Shown here: positions 44,550 through 51,957 of the stretch, one piece after another | How the letters are laid out: each line of letters opens with the position of its first letter | Numbering within the stretch: the first letter of the stretch is position 1 | Origin: a virus | Length of the DNA: 64,000 bases | IMG/VR virus record: IMGVR_UViG_3300036766_000359 | Location: 62,001-126,000 of that record | Reading direction: 5' to 3' (one strand) | Notes under the pieces: model-generated | What the model saw: the letters and a program-made list of their open reading frames with translations, nothing else | Database searches by the model: none | Told to the model about the DNA's origin: nothing | Made by a program: the position numbers and the translations under genes

Positions 44550-44790
44550 AAGTGCGGGACCTACGTTTCATTCGTCGAATTAGTTTATTAGTTTCCAGTA
44601 TTATTTCTTGATCAGAAATACCACATCGTATTGCTTCTTTAACGGCACCGTTAACGTCACGTTCTACTCTCTTACGAGTAGTTTCTCGACTCCAATTTCT
44701 TATCCATTCTGCAAATCTTATACGATTTTCAGGAGTTACGTTAATCACTGACCGCAACTTTCTGAACCGTCTTTTTGGTTCGAAATCCAT
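44530..44790 (-). CDS. Unknown basic protein, overlapping frame
   Basis: From Met at 44790, a basic, helical ~86-residue protein (RIRFAEWIRNWSRETTRKR, EIILETNKLIRRMKRRSRTS). An in-frame ATG farther upstream (44877) exists but would overlap the zinc gene by 137 bases. Possibly expressed as a frameshift extension of that gene. Confidence 0.45.
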   Translation of the reverse strand: MDFEPKRRFRKLRSVINVTPENRIRFAEWIRNWSRETTRKRVERDVNGAVKEAIRCGISDQEIILETNKLIRRMKRRSRTSKSCGV

Positions 44791-45022
44791 GCCAACCGGA
44801 TTTTTTAGAATTTCGAATGGCGCACCTTTGACAGTTAGAAGGTGGTATGCTACGCCATCTAGATAAGAGTATATCAAATTCTTTGTTACACTGACAACGC
44901 ACTCGAGCCCAACGTTCAGTATATGATTTTCCCGTTTTCGCGACTAAACGAACACGTTCCATAACATTTATCAGTTCGAGATTGCCAGAACTTTTACGTA
45001 AAGAATTCGGGTCAAATGTCAT
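44741..45022 (-). CDS. Small phage zinc-binding protein
   Basis: 93 residues with VRLVAKTGKSYTERWARVRC and QCNKEF, then CQRC, in a layout I know from phage 'C.C.C' zinc proteins that often precede a DNA-binding domain. The end of the frame overlaps the basic gene downstream, raising the chance of a -1/+1 frameshift fusion. Confidence 0.55.
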   Translation of the reverse strand: MTFDPNSLRKSSGNLELINVMERVRLVAKTGKSYTERWARVRCQCNKEFDILLSRWRSIPPSNCQRCAIRNSKKSGWHGFRTKKTVQKVAVSD

Positions 45023-45027
45023 AATGC

Positions 45028-45264
45028 CTACTTACGACTAGTACGAATCGCTGATTCATACATCTTGGGTAAATTTTTTACAACATTGTCCATCAGATCA
45101 TGAACGCTCATTTTTGAACCAGTAGCTCGAAATGCAATTAAAGTTTCGGCTGCAAGGATTACTTCTAGTGTGTCGTACTCTTTACTTTGATCAATTAGAA
45201 CGTGAGCCAAACTATTAGCTTTTTTCATGAAAGCTCGACGTTCTTTTGCTGTCATACTAGCCAT
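45028..45264 (-). CDS. Unknown small helical protein
   Basis: 78 residues, all helical in appearance (MTAKERRAFMKKANSLAHVL). Five bases from the zinc gene and cotranscribed. No recognised domain. Confidence 0.5.
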   Translation of the reverse strand: MASMTAKERRAFMKKANSLAHVLIDQSKEYDTLEVILAAETLIAFRATGSKMSVHDLMDNVVKNLPKMYESAIRTSRK

Positions 45265-45273
45265 TAAATTTCA

Positions 45274-46221
45274 TCAAGGGTGGTATTTATCAGAAGTATC
45301 CGACAAAACGTATTCATCCTTCCATTGTTTCCCATTCCAATTAGGGTCAGAGCATATTTTAACTATATCATCCATAGTTCGATATAAGTCATAGAGCGTT
45401 GAGTCATTTTCTATTACGAAGTCATACGCAGAGTCCTTGATCCTAGTTTGTTCGGTTTCTGACCGATGGTTAAACGGAGGTTTCGCAACAATAGGACGTT
45501 TAATCCGTATGATTACAGGAACCAGGTTTTCATCAGCGGCTTCACGTGCAAGTTTATGTTCATGAATATGACGAAAATCTGAAAAACACGTAATGAATTG
45601 AGAAATGGGGTCTACGGATTGTACAGGAAACAGTCCTTTTTCTTTCGAATACGCATAACCCGAGGCAATGAGGCGGTGATCTTGTATCCCTTTTCGAATC
45701 CAAGTGTCTGAGTACAAAGTATTCATTAATTCCATGTACTGCTGAAGAGACTCACGCGGAGATAACCAAAAATCAGGGTCACCTTCACGAACAAAATACC
45801 TAACAAGCCCATCTTTAGTCAGTTTATTCGGTTTTTGTGTTAAATAAGATTGAGAGTTATTTATGTCATCGTATGAATCATACAAATACCAAAGGTCTTT
45901 TTTTGCCCCTCCGATATACTGATTCCCGTTTTTGTCAACAATATCAAAAACATCATCAGGAATATTTTCTGGATGAACATTCCATCTTTGAAGATTAACA
46001 AGTTTAGTAATTTGCTTCGGGTATCTAACATCACCAGCGTTTCGAAATTCTGAAGGCCCCCACAATTGATTAGTCGTAAATCCGTAAGCGTCTTGCATAT
46101 GGCGCTTACCCGGATCAGCTAGACCAGTACGAGTTGCATTATGAAATGTAACAAGCCTGTTAGCGCATTCGTCTTTGCCTGCACTACTAAATCCCGATAT
46201 GCAAATCATTAAATGAGTCAT
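45274..46221 (-). CDS. Deoxynucleoside monophosphate kinase (T4 gp1-like)
   Basis: Start at the second Met, behind a GAGGAAG Shine-Dalgarno. P-loop GFSSAGKDECANRL, then GLADPGKRHMQDAYGFTTNQ and LWG, which fit phage dNMP kinases. The C-terminal part has RIKRPIVAKPPF and a closing DFVIEN lid-like segment. It would phosphorylate dNMPs to dNDPs, extending the RNR/ThyX pathway. If the genome contains Z, this enzyme might accept dZMP; no evidence here. Confidence 0.72.
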   Translation of the reverse strand: MTHLMICISGFSSAGKDECANRLVTFHNATRTGLADPGKRHMQDAYGFTTNQLWGPSEFRNAGDVRYPKQITKLVNLQRWNVHPENIPDDVFDIVDKNGNQYIGGAKKDLWYLYDSYDDINNSQSYLTQKPNKLTKDGLVRYFVREGDPDFWLSPRESLQQYMELMNTLYSDTWIRKGIQDHRLIASGYAYSKEKGLFPVQSVDPISQFITCFSDFRHIHEHKLAREAADENLVPVIIRIKRPIVAKPPFNHRSETEQTRIKDSAYDFVIENDSTLYDLYRTMDDIVKICSDPNWNGKQWKDEYVLSDTSDKYHP

Positions 46222-47209
46222 TTCTTCCTCGTGTGTTCGTGTGTACAATGCAATAACTGTAAGTTCCTTTAGCCATATTACAGTTATGGCACAATACCTG
46301 AAATTTTGATTTTCTACGAAATTTCTCGATAAATGTGGATTTTTTGATAGTTATCCATTTATATAATGATGGACCACTTCTCGGTCCTTCATTATCAGTT
46401 TTATATGATATTTTATGATCAATGCATAGTCTATTTAATGCAGTTTCTCCACAACCGTTACAAGAACATTTGACAACCCCGTTACATACAGTTTCTAAAG
46501 CAGCCTTTTTCAGATTTTGTGATTCTATACACAGGTGTTTTAGGTAATCTTCTTTATTACAACAAATACATAAAACTTCATATTTTGACTTATCTGAATT
46601 TAACAAAATATCACGGTATAACCCGCGTGGATTGAAGTGTATACGATGTTCTTTTCCGTCATTGTTAATATGCTGAACTGTTAAAAACTTAATTTCGGTT
46701 ATATTACAACGAACACATTTTACTCCTCCAAGAGCATTGAAAACAGCCACTCGTTCAGAAACATACCTATTATTATCACATTCTTTACATGCGGAATTCA
46801 AACCGTCACTTTTCCCATTATATCGAAAAAATTCATTTGATTTCTTAATCTTTTTGCAATGCCAACATTTTTTAACGTAAGGAACAACTACATTTTGTCT
46901 TATCTTATTTTTATTGAGCAATGAATTTTTCTGGGTATTATCACAGCTTTTGCAACACCAGTTTAAACCATCTTTCCCAGAAAGATTTTTAGCAAATTGA
47001 TCACTTGACTTTGTTAGTCCGCATTTTCCACATGAGTTTTGACCTGGTAGCTCGTTTTCTTTATTTAACTTTTTACGATTTGTTCTAGAAATTAAATTGG
47101 AAGTTTTAGTACACTCTTTACAAAATCGTTGAAGACCGTCTTTTCTCGATGAACTTTTATAAAATAAATCAAAAGATTTTGTTTTCCTACATCTGCTACA
47201 TATTTTCAT
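46187..47209 (-). CDS. HNH homing endonuclease with three zinc-ribbon repeats
   Basis: Start taken at MKICSRCRK. Three ~45-residue repeats of the pattern CSRCRKTKSFDLFYKSSSRK then CKECTK are followed by two HNH-type regions (CVRCNITEIKFLTVQHINND; CSCNGCGETALNRLCIDHKI then CHNCNMAKGT). The gene is strikingly AT-rich compared with its neighbours, and its end overlaps the start of the dNMP kinase gene, consistent with a mobile insertion. Confidence 0.8.
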   Translation of the reverse strand: MKICSRCRKTKSFDLFYKSSSRKDGLQRFCKECTKTSNLISRTNRKKLNKENELPGQNSCGKCGLTKSSDQFAKNLSGKDGLNWCCKSCDNTQKNSLLNKNKIRQNVVVPYVKKCWHCKKIKKSNEFFRYNGKSDGLNSACKECDNNRYVSERVAVFNALGGVKCVRCNITEIKFLTVQHINNDGKEHRIHFNPRGLYRDILLNSDKSKYEVLCICCNKEDYLKHLCIESQNLKKAALETVCNGVVKCSCNGCGETALNRLCIDHKISYKTDNEGPRSGPSLYKWITIKKSTFIEKFRRKSKFQVLCHNCNMAKGTYSYCIVHTNTRGRNDSFNDLHIGI

Positions 47210-47297
47210 ATTTATGCATGTGAACAAAAAATTTATAGAGTATGTTACCAGTTCCTGCCCATCCAACTTCATTCTTCAGGCGATCCTCTATAAAATC

Positions 47298-47984
47298 CTA
47301 TCTAGTACCGGGTTTTCTAATTTCCATCGTACCGAATGTACTACTGCAGTACCATAAAGCGAGGTCCACTATTCCGAGAGGTACTTGATCATCACCACGC
47401 ATTGATTTACACATATCTTCACAGTCTTCAAATCCCCAATGTTCAGCCATACGAACGAGGTGTAGATCTGGTTTCACACATTCAAGTAGTCCGATATTTC
47501 TCCCGAGATGATACCTAGTAACTGGACCGATGTACGAAAGTTCTCCTATCTTCTCAACATCCGAAAGATTCAAAGATCGCCATTTTTCCCACCCAAGCGT
47601 TTTAAGTTCATCAACCATCCTTTTGGCGGTTGAGTGGATGGCACGAGCTTTCTGTGGGTTATTGCATACCAGCCGGACTCTTTCCATAACATGGTCAAAA
47701 TTTTCAGTGCCACATTTATCCCAGCTCCCGTAAGCCGTAAGAAGTTTCGGCATGAACTTCCCGACGGCCTTTGCTGAGAAACCAGTGGCATGGACAACAA
47801 AAATATATTCACGAAAGAAGTACTCCGGTGTCACATTTTCTAGTTTGACTGATGAAATTTGATCAATAACGTCTTGATAAAACTTCGTAGCAAATTTATA
47901 TGCTTTTTCAAAGTATGGTCCAGGACCATCATTGAAATCCGGTTCATACTCTGATATATCACCTAGGTCTTTATGTGGTTCCAT
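47298..47984 (-). CDS. HhH-GPD-type DNA glycosylase-like protein
   Basis: 228 residues. Helical fold with a helix-hairpin-helix (LSYIGPVTRYHLGRNIG) followed by the GPD Asp region (VKPDLHLVRMAEHWGF). The hairpin has no Lys at the EndoIII lyase position, so a monofunctional glycosylase is more likely than a lyase. N-terminal HATGFSAKAVGKFMPK is a phage-typical element. Which base it removes is unknown. Confidence 0.65.
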   Translation of the reverse strand: MEPHKDLGDISEYEPDFNDGPGPYFEKAYKFATKFYQDVIDQISSVKLENVTPEYFFREYIFVVHATGFSAKAVGKFMPKLLTAYGSWDKCGTENFDHVMERVRLVCNNPQKARAIHSTAKRMVDELKTLGWEKWRSLNLSDVEKIGELSYIGPVTRYHLGRNIGLLECVKPDLHLVRMAEHWGFEDCEDMCKSMRGDDQVPLGIVDLALWYCSSTFGTMEIRKPGTR

Positions 47985-48131
47985 ACTAAATTCCTTGATG
48001 TGTTACAAGAACATGGCACCATACACATAATAATCTACATTTTGACATTTCTTCTTGTAAACGATTTAAGTTTACATTTAATCGTATTCCGTAGATATTG
48101 AGATATTTCGGGTCATATTTCCCCGATGGCA

Positions 48132-48383
48132 TCAGTGCCAGAATTGAGCTCCTGAGGTTCCATATTCATACTCCAGACGGAGAATTATTTTTTCATTCCA
48201 ACTGTCGGATATCTCTTGCTTCCAGTATCCGTGTAAAACATTACACTCGTCACTTACGAATCCATTCCAACAATGAACGCAAAAATTGGTACAATGTCCA
48301 TATGCCGTAAATTTGCGTATATTTTCATGTATGATTCCACATTGCTGGCAATGCCCCCTTTCAGGATTCCAAAGAATGTGCAT
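48132..48383 (-). CDS. Small zinc-binding protein
   Basis: Start at MHILWNPERGHCQQCG. Two Cys pairs (CQQC, and CTNFCVHC) suggest a zinc ribbon; the rest is aromatic-rich. The preceding 47985-48131 gap holds only a 7-bp hairpin (TGTAAAC/GTTTACA at 48056-48076). Confidence 0.5.
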   Translation of the reverse strand: MHILWNPERGHCQQCGIIHENIRKFTAYGHCTNFCVHCWNGFVSDECNVLHGYWKQEISDSWNEKIILRLEYEYGTSGAQFWH

Positions 48384-48479
48384 AATCGTTTCTTTAACGT
48401 CAAAATAGAGAATAAGTGTAAGTTCGTTTGAACTTGTTATGCGACTAAGTTTTCCGGTCAATCACATTTAGGAGTATTC

Positions 48480-49022
48480 ATGAAGTCACGAAAATCAGGC
48501 ATGAAAACATTGAAGATCCCATATAGTAATGGGAGAATTTGTTATATAACCGATCATAATAGTGAATGTGAAGTCACAATTGAGTGTTATGCGTTAAAAA
48601 AAGCATTTCATTTTCCGTACAGTCACGACTCCAATTTGTCTGTTGGAGATTGGGTTAAATTTTGTGGGACTACAAGAGTTAATACAAAAATCCAAAAAAA
48701 CGGTAAAAATGAAGAAAAAATTCGTTATTACCACAAGCCATACGATGGGAGTTCAGTGAGTGGATGGGTATTTTTTGAACTTCAAAACGTAGAAATCAAG
48801 GTGATAGCGCATCCTGATATAAATTGTAATTTGGAAAAATCAGGTATTCGGATTCAACGCCACCTAGAATCTTGGGTTACAAGTCTAAAACCCGTAGAAA
48901 TTAAAGAGACAATCAGTTCACTTGAAAACACGATTAATTCATTAAAACAGGTACTCATAAAACAAGAAATACTAAACGCGGACAGAGAACACAAAATGCT
49001 GATCATTGATATCGCAGTTTAG
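48480..49022 (+). CDS. Unknown protein
   Basis: 180 residues with an AGGAG ribosome-binding site. Beta-rich N-terminal 110 residues (SVGDWVKFCGTTRV, VSGWVFFELQNVEIKV) and a coiled-coil C-terminus (TISSLENTINSLKQVLI). An OB-like N-domain is possible but not supported by motif. Unknown. Confidence 0.55.
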   Translation: MKSRKSGMKTLKIPYSNGRICYITDHNSECEVTIECYALKKAFHFPYSHDSNLSVGDWVKFCGTTRVNTKIQKNGKNEEKIRYYHKPYDGSSVSGWVFFELQNVEIKVIAHPDINCNLEKSGIRIQRHLESWVTSLKPVEIKETISSLENTINSLKQVLIKQEILNADREHKMLIIDIAV

Positions 49023-49235
49023 TCATTTGATTTGATTTCCGAGGTTAGCGAGAGCTTCAATAACCATCTTCAAATTTGCTTGAGGAGACTGGTTCACAGT
49101 ATCGTGAATACTCGGAGCGAGAAGACCATTTCTCCTTTTCAATTCTTCAGATGCACAGTCAAGAACATCAAAAAGCTCGTTATCGCTTATCGAGTTAATT
49201 TCCAACTTAACTTTTGCAAAAAGTTCTCCTTCCAT
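49023..49235 (-). CDS. Unknown small helical protein
   Basis: Start taken at MEGELFAKVKLEINSI behind an AAGGAAAAG site. 70 residues, helical (DNELFDVLDCASEELKRRNG). Divergent from the secreted protein gene. No recognised domain. Confidence 0.5.
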   Translation of the reverse strand: MEGELFAKVKLEINSISDNELFDVLDCASEELKRRNGLLAPSIHDTVNQSPQANLKMVIEALANLGNQIK

Positions 49236-49376
49236 ACTTTTCCTTTCTATATTGTGGTAACGTACAGTAAACAAATTTATAGTGTAAATTTTACTATGAT
49301 TACTATACAATTGTAGTAAAATTTTATTTTACTATACTATACAGTTTACAGTAAAGTTACGAAAGAAAGTTTGATT
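49236..49376. promoter_or_regulatory. AT-rich divergent promoter/operator region
   Basis: Very AT-rich, with a 9-bp palindrome TAGTAAAAT-TTT-ATTTTACTA (49314-49334) and repeated TACTATAC and ACAGTAAA motifs on both sides. Sits between two divergent genes, so it is a likely operator. Confidence 0.55.
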
Positions 49377-50183
49377 ATGAAACAAAAGAATGTTTTTGTC
49401 TTTTTCGTTTTTTTCGTTTCTGTTGCAATTACATACTTCAGTTTAGCTCAAGAAAATGTCAGTAAAACCCCTTCAAATTCATTGATTAAACAACACGCGT
49501 TTTTAATTTCACCTGCAGTCATACCAGTCATTTCGGAGTCAAAAGTAATTTCGGAGACTGTAGTTCGAAAAGTTGAACGATCATCTAAGCTAGAAGCCGA
49601 AATTTTTTCAAAAATTTCGGTTTCAGAGGGCGGATTTTCTCACATAGAATCAAAAGCGATTTTACAAGCTTTAGAAGACATGAGGTCAGGGAGATCTCTT
49701 CTTGAAACAATGTATGGACAAAGTCCTCACGTTTCTAAAAGAAAACCATTTACAGATCCAAGACAAGTTTGGGTGAGTAATTTACCAATGCACGGGTCAG
49801 AAGTTCCAACTGGTTGGATAGAATGCATTGTTGAGAATGGACAAAAATCGCCAAAGGGTTGTTCAGGTAACTGGAAGAGTACGTCAAAATCGTGGGAAGC
49901 ATTCAGAAGTTATGCCACAGGTTTATACTGGAGTGGGGAAATCCCGAACGTTGTTGATGGAGTTATTGCACAGTGGGGAGGAGATATGGACTATTGGCGC
50001 GGTGCAGGCAGAAACCTATGTCCGCTAAAATCCACTGAAACCAAAAATACTTATTGGGGTTTCCCTCAGAAAAATGTTGGGAAATGTTTAGAGATTGACC
50101 AGAAGAAAGTAGAAAAGAGCCGCGTTCTAACTGCACAAGTTGCGGCAGGTCGTGCAGCTCGTCGTCATCTAATTTTGAATTAA
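49377..50183 (+). CDS. Secreted protein, possible cell-wall hydrolase
   Basis: 268 residues. N-terminal signal peptide (MKQKNVFVFFVFFVSVAITY, cleavage near SLAQ). The domain from ~80 (SKISVSEGGFSHIESKAILQ, with Glu and a basic helix) weakly resembles SleB/transglycosylase-type wall hydrolases. Later WSGEIPNVVDGV and three Cys. Export suggests action on the envelope. Hydrolase role is uncertain. Confidence 0.5.
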   Translation: MKQKNVFVFFVFFVSVAITYFSLAQENVSKTPSNSLIKQHAFLISPAVIPVISESKVISETVVRKVERSSKLEAEIFSKISVSEGGFSHIESKAILQALEDMRSGRSLLETMYGQSPHVSKRKPFTDPRQVWVSNLPMHGSEVPTGWIECIVENGQKSPKGCSGNWKSTSKSWEAFRSYATGLYWSGEIPNVVDGVIAQWGGDMDYWRGAGRNLCPLKSTETKNTYWGFPQKNVGKCLEIDQKKVEKSRVLTAQVAAGRAARRHLILN

Positions 50184-50599
50184 TCTCGGGGGCATTTCGA
50201 AATATCAGCACATGATGTGACTTTAGTTGCGCAGGTCAAATCATACATGATGATATTTACGGATCTCATATTTTCACAAACACTTTCGCATGTCGCCCCG
50301 TCATTGGTGGGGTTACCTTCTTTACACGACATGGACCTGAAATTAGAACAAGCCGTCGTACAAGACGGAACTACCGCGATCGGAGCGGGTGTTGGCCTAG
50401 GGGGTATTACGATCGGAGCGGGTGTTGGCCTAGGGGGTATTACGATCGGCGTAGGCGTAGGCGTAGGCGGGCACAACCCCATGCGTTCGCCACCACTTGT
50501 GTGTTCCGCATCGGGGCTAGTACTAGAATTTACACACTGGTCGCAACCGTAGTTACAACCTACGATAAGAAGAATCAGTGTGGTTAGATAAATTCTCAT
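50180..50599 (-). CDS. Cys-rich lipoprotein with Pro/Thr repeats
   Basis: 139 residues. Lipobox-like LLIVGC at the end of a hydrophobic signal (MRIYLTTLILLIVGCN). A Pro-Thr-Ala repeat linker (RPTPAPIVIPP, 11-residue units) leads to a Cys-rich C-domain (eight or so Cys: CTTACSNFRSMSCKEG). Outer-membrane anchoring resembles o-spanins, but spanins are usually shorter and Cys-poor. Overlaps the papain gene by 4 bases, so both are coupled. Confidence 0.6.
   Translation of the reverse strand: MRIYLTTLILLIVGCNYGCDQCVNSSTSPDAEHTSGGERMGLCPPTPTPTPIVIPPRPTPAPIVIPPRPTPAPIAVVPSCTTACSNFRSMSCKEGNPTNDGATCESVCENMRSVNIIMYDLTCATKVTSCADISKCPRD
50378..50443. repeat. Two identical 33-bp tandem repeats
   Basis: Exact 33-base units at 50378-50410 and 50411-50443 encode the 11-residue Pro-rich unit of the lipoprotein. 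A partial third copy follows. In-frame expansion is likely. Confidence 0.85.
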
Positions 50600-51366
50600 T
50601 TCGTCCCCGAATCATGTGGTGCGTCAATGACCCAAAGGTCACTAGCCAGCGCACTGGCTACCGCAGACTGTTTAATTCGATATCGACCGTGTTCACCCCA
50701 CCCAGGCCCCCACGAGTTTTGACCCCAGAAAAATTCATCTTTGTAATGACCGTACAAAAACATAGCATGGCCACCTATAATAACCTTGGACTCATCAAGA
50801 AGTCCACCTTTGTAATCAAACCATTTGGCATCAATTTCTAAGCCGTACACTATAGGGTGGTTTGCGGCGAGAGCGCGTTTGATGTCTAGAATTCGTGCTG
50901 CGCCGACTGAATTGATGCGATAATAGCCCTTCAAGCTACGTTGGTCATAGGCTGCTCTGAAAGTAGCCCAGTCGGGTCGTTCGTTGACTTTAGCTTCTAC
51001 AAACGGCCACACGGTGGCCGGGGCGACTCCCAAGACTTTAGCAGCCTTAAAGACGTCACGAATATATGTTCCTTCGTCTACGGTTTCGGTGTTAGTGACT
51101 GCCCGACCAATGTCATAAAGCCAAAGTTGAGAAGGGATTCGACGGTCCTTGATGCCTTGAGCTCCCCAAGAGGTGTATATTGCCCCACTGGACGATTGTC
51201 CAGTACATGAGCTAGTCCCCACTTGATTATATGGAGCCGGTAAATGGGCTTCCATATTAGTTTGTTCAGGGATAGTCGTGACTGCCTGAACAGCCCCCAT
51301 CATGGAGAGTGGCTTGTCATTCGGGTCGTGAAGATCTTTCTTCCAACCTGTCCCGGGGTTAGACAT
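50596..51366 (-). CDS. Papain-like (C1A) cysteine protease
   Basis: 256 residues with the full C1A triad order: NQVGTSSCTGQSSSG (Gln oxyanion and catalytic Cys), VIIGGHAMFLYGHYKD (catalytic His) and FFWGQNSWGPGWGEHGRYRI (catalytic Asn). No signal or long propeptide is obvious. A C1 papain in a phage is unusual; roles could include virion maturation or attack on host proteins. Neighbouring lipoprotein may be linked. Confidence 0.88.
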   Translation of the reverse strand: MSNPGTGWKKDLHDPNDKPLSMMGAVQAVTTIPEQTNMEAHLPAPYNQVGTSSCTGQSSSGAIYTSWGAQGIKDRRIPSQLWLYDIGRAVTNTETVDEGTYIRDVFKAAKVLGVAPATVWPFVEAKVNERPDWATFRAAYDQRSLKGYYRINSVGAARILDIKRALAANHPIVYGLEIDAKWFDYKGGLLDESKVIIGGHAMFLYGHYKDEFFWGQNSWGPGWGEHGRYRIKQSAVASALASDLWVIDAPHDSGTK

Positions 51367-51432
51367 TAGACAACCATGGTTTGGTTATATGGTTCATATT
51401 CATGAACTGGTAATAAAAGTTCTGTTCGTAGT
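51367..51432. promoter_or_regulatory. Divergent intergenic region with palindromes
   Basis: Between divergent genes; contains AACCATGGTT (51372-51381, a perfect palindrome) and GTTCAT-ATTC-ATGAAC (51392-51407). Candidate operator or divergent promoter. Confidence 0.4.
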
Positions 51433-51957
51433 ATGAAAGAGAAACCAAAAATTGATTTTCATTTTGGGGAAGTGATTGAAATCCCGATACCAGGACCTGC
51501 AGATTCAGATCCTCCGGTATGGCCTAAAAGCCGTGGAGAGAAACTTAAGCCGTGGATAAATGCCATATCCATAATTGCAGCACTTGCAACTTCCATAACA
51601 GCAGCACTTAAACCAAATGACCCTATAAACAAAGCTTCATACGAGGAACTCAAGAAAGCAGTTGAGCAACTCAATAAAAATGATACTAGAAACCATGAAG
51701 ACATCATGGCCATACATAGTTATTTAGAATCGTATGCATGGAACGCTGCAGCCGCGTCTGCCGCAGCCGCACAGCCACCGCCAGTTCCACCGCGTGGACG
51801 CTTGAGAAATAAAATAGTTAAAAAGAAGTCATCCAAGTCTGAGAAGTTAGAAACTCCGCAAACTCCGGTTCTTCCTGAAATTCATGGAAAACCTCCGGTA
51901 CAAAATCTACCGGAGTTTGATGAACTAATTGAAGACCCGGATGAACTACTTAAATGA
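51433..51957 (+). CDS. Small membrane protein with acidic tail
   Basis: 174 residues; one candidate transmembrane or hydrophobic segment (INAISIIAALATSITAAL) in the first third, then a helical portion and Ala/Pro and Lys-rich low-complexity, ending acidic (DELIEDPDELLK). A spanin- or holin-like job would be a guess. Confidence 0.5.
   Translation: MKEKPKIDFHFGEVIEIPIPGPADSDPPVWPKSRGEKLKPWINAISIIAALATSITAALKPNDPINKASYEELKKAVEQLNKNDTRNHEDIMAIHSYLESYAWNAAAASAAAAQPPPVPPRGRLRNKIVKKKSSKSEKLETPQTPVLPEIHGKPPVQNLPEFDELIEDPDELLK

Noticed and set aside
50217-50552. Gly/Ile-rich frame on the plus strand
   Set aside because: Antisense to the lipoprotein's Pro-rich repeats.
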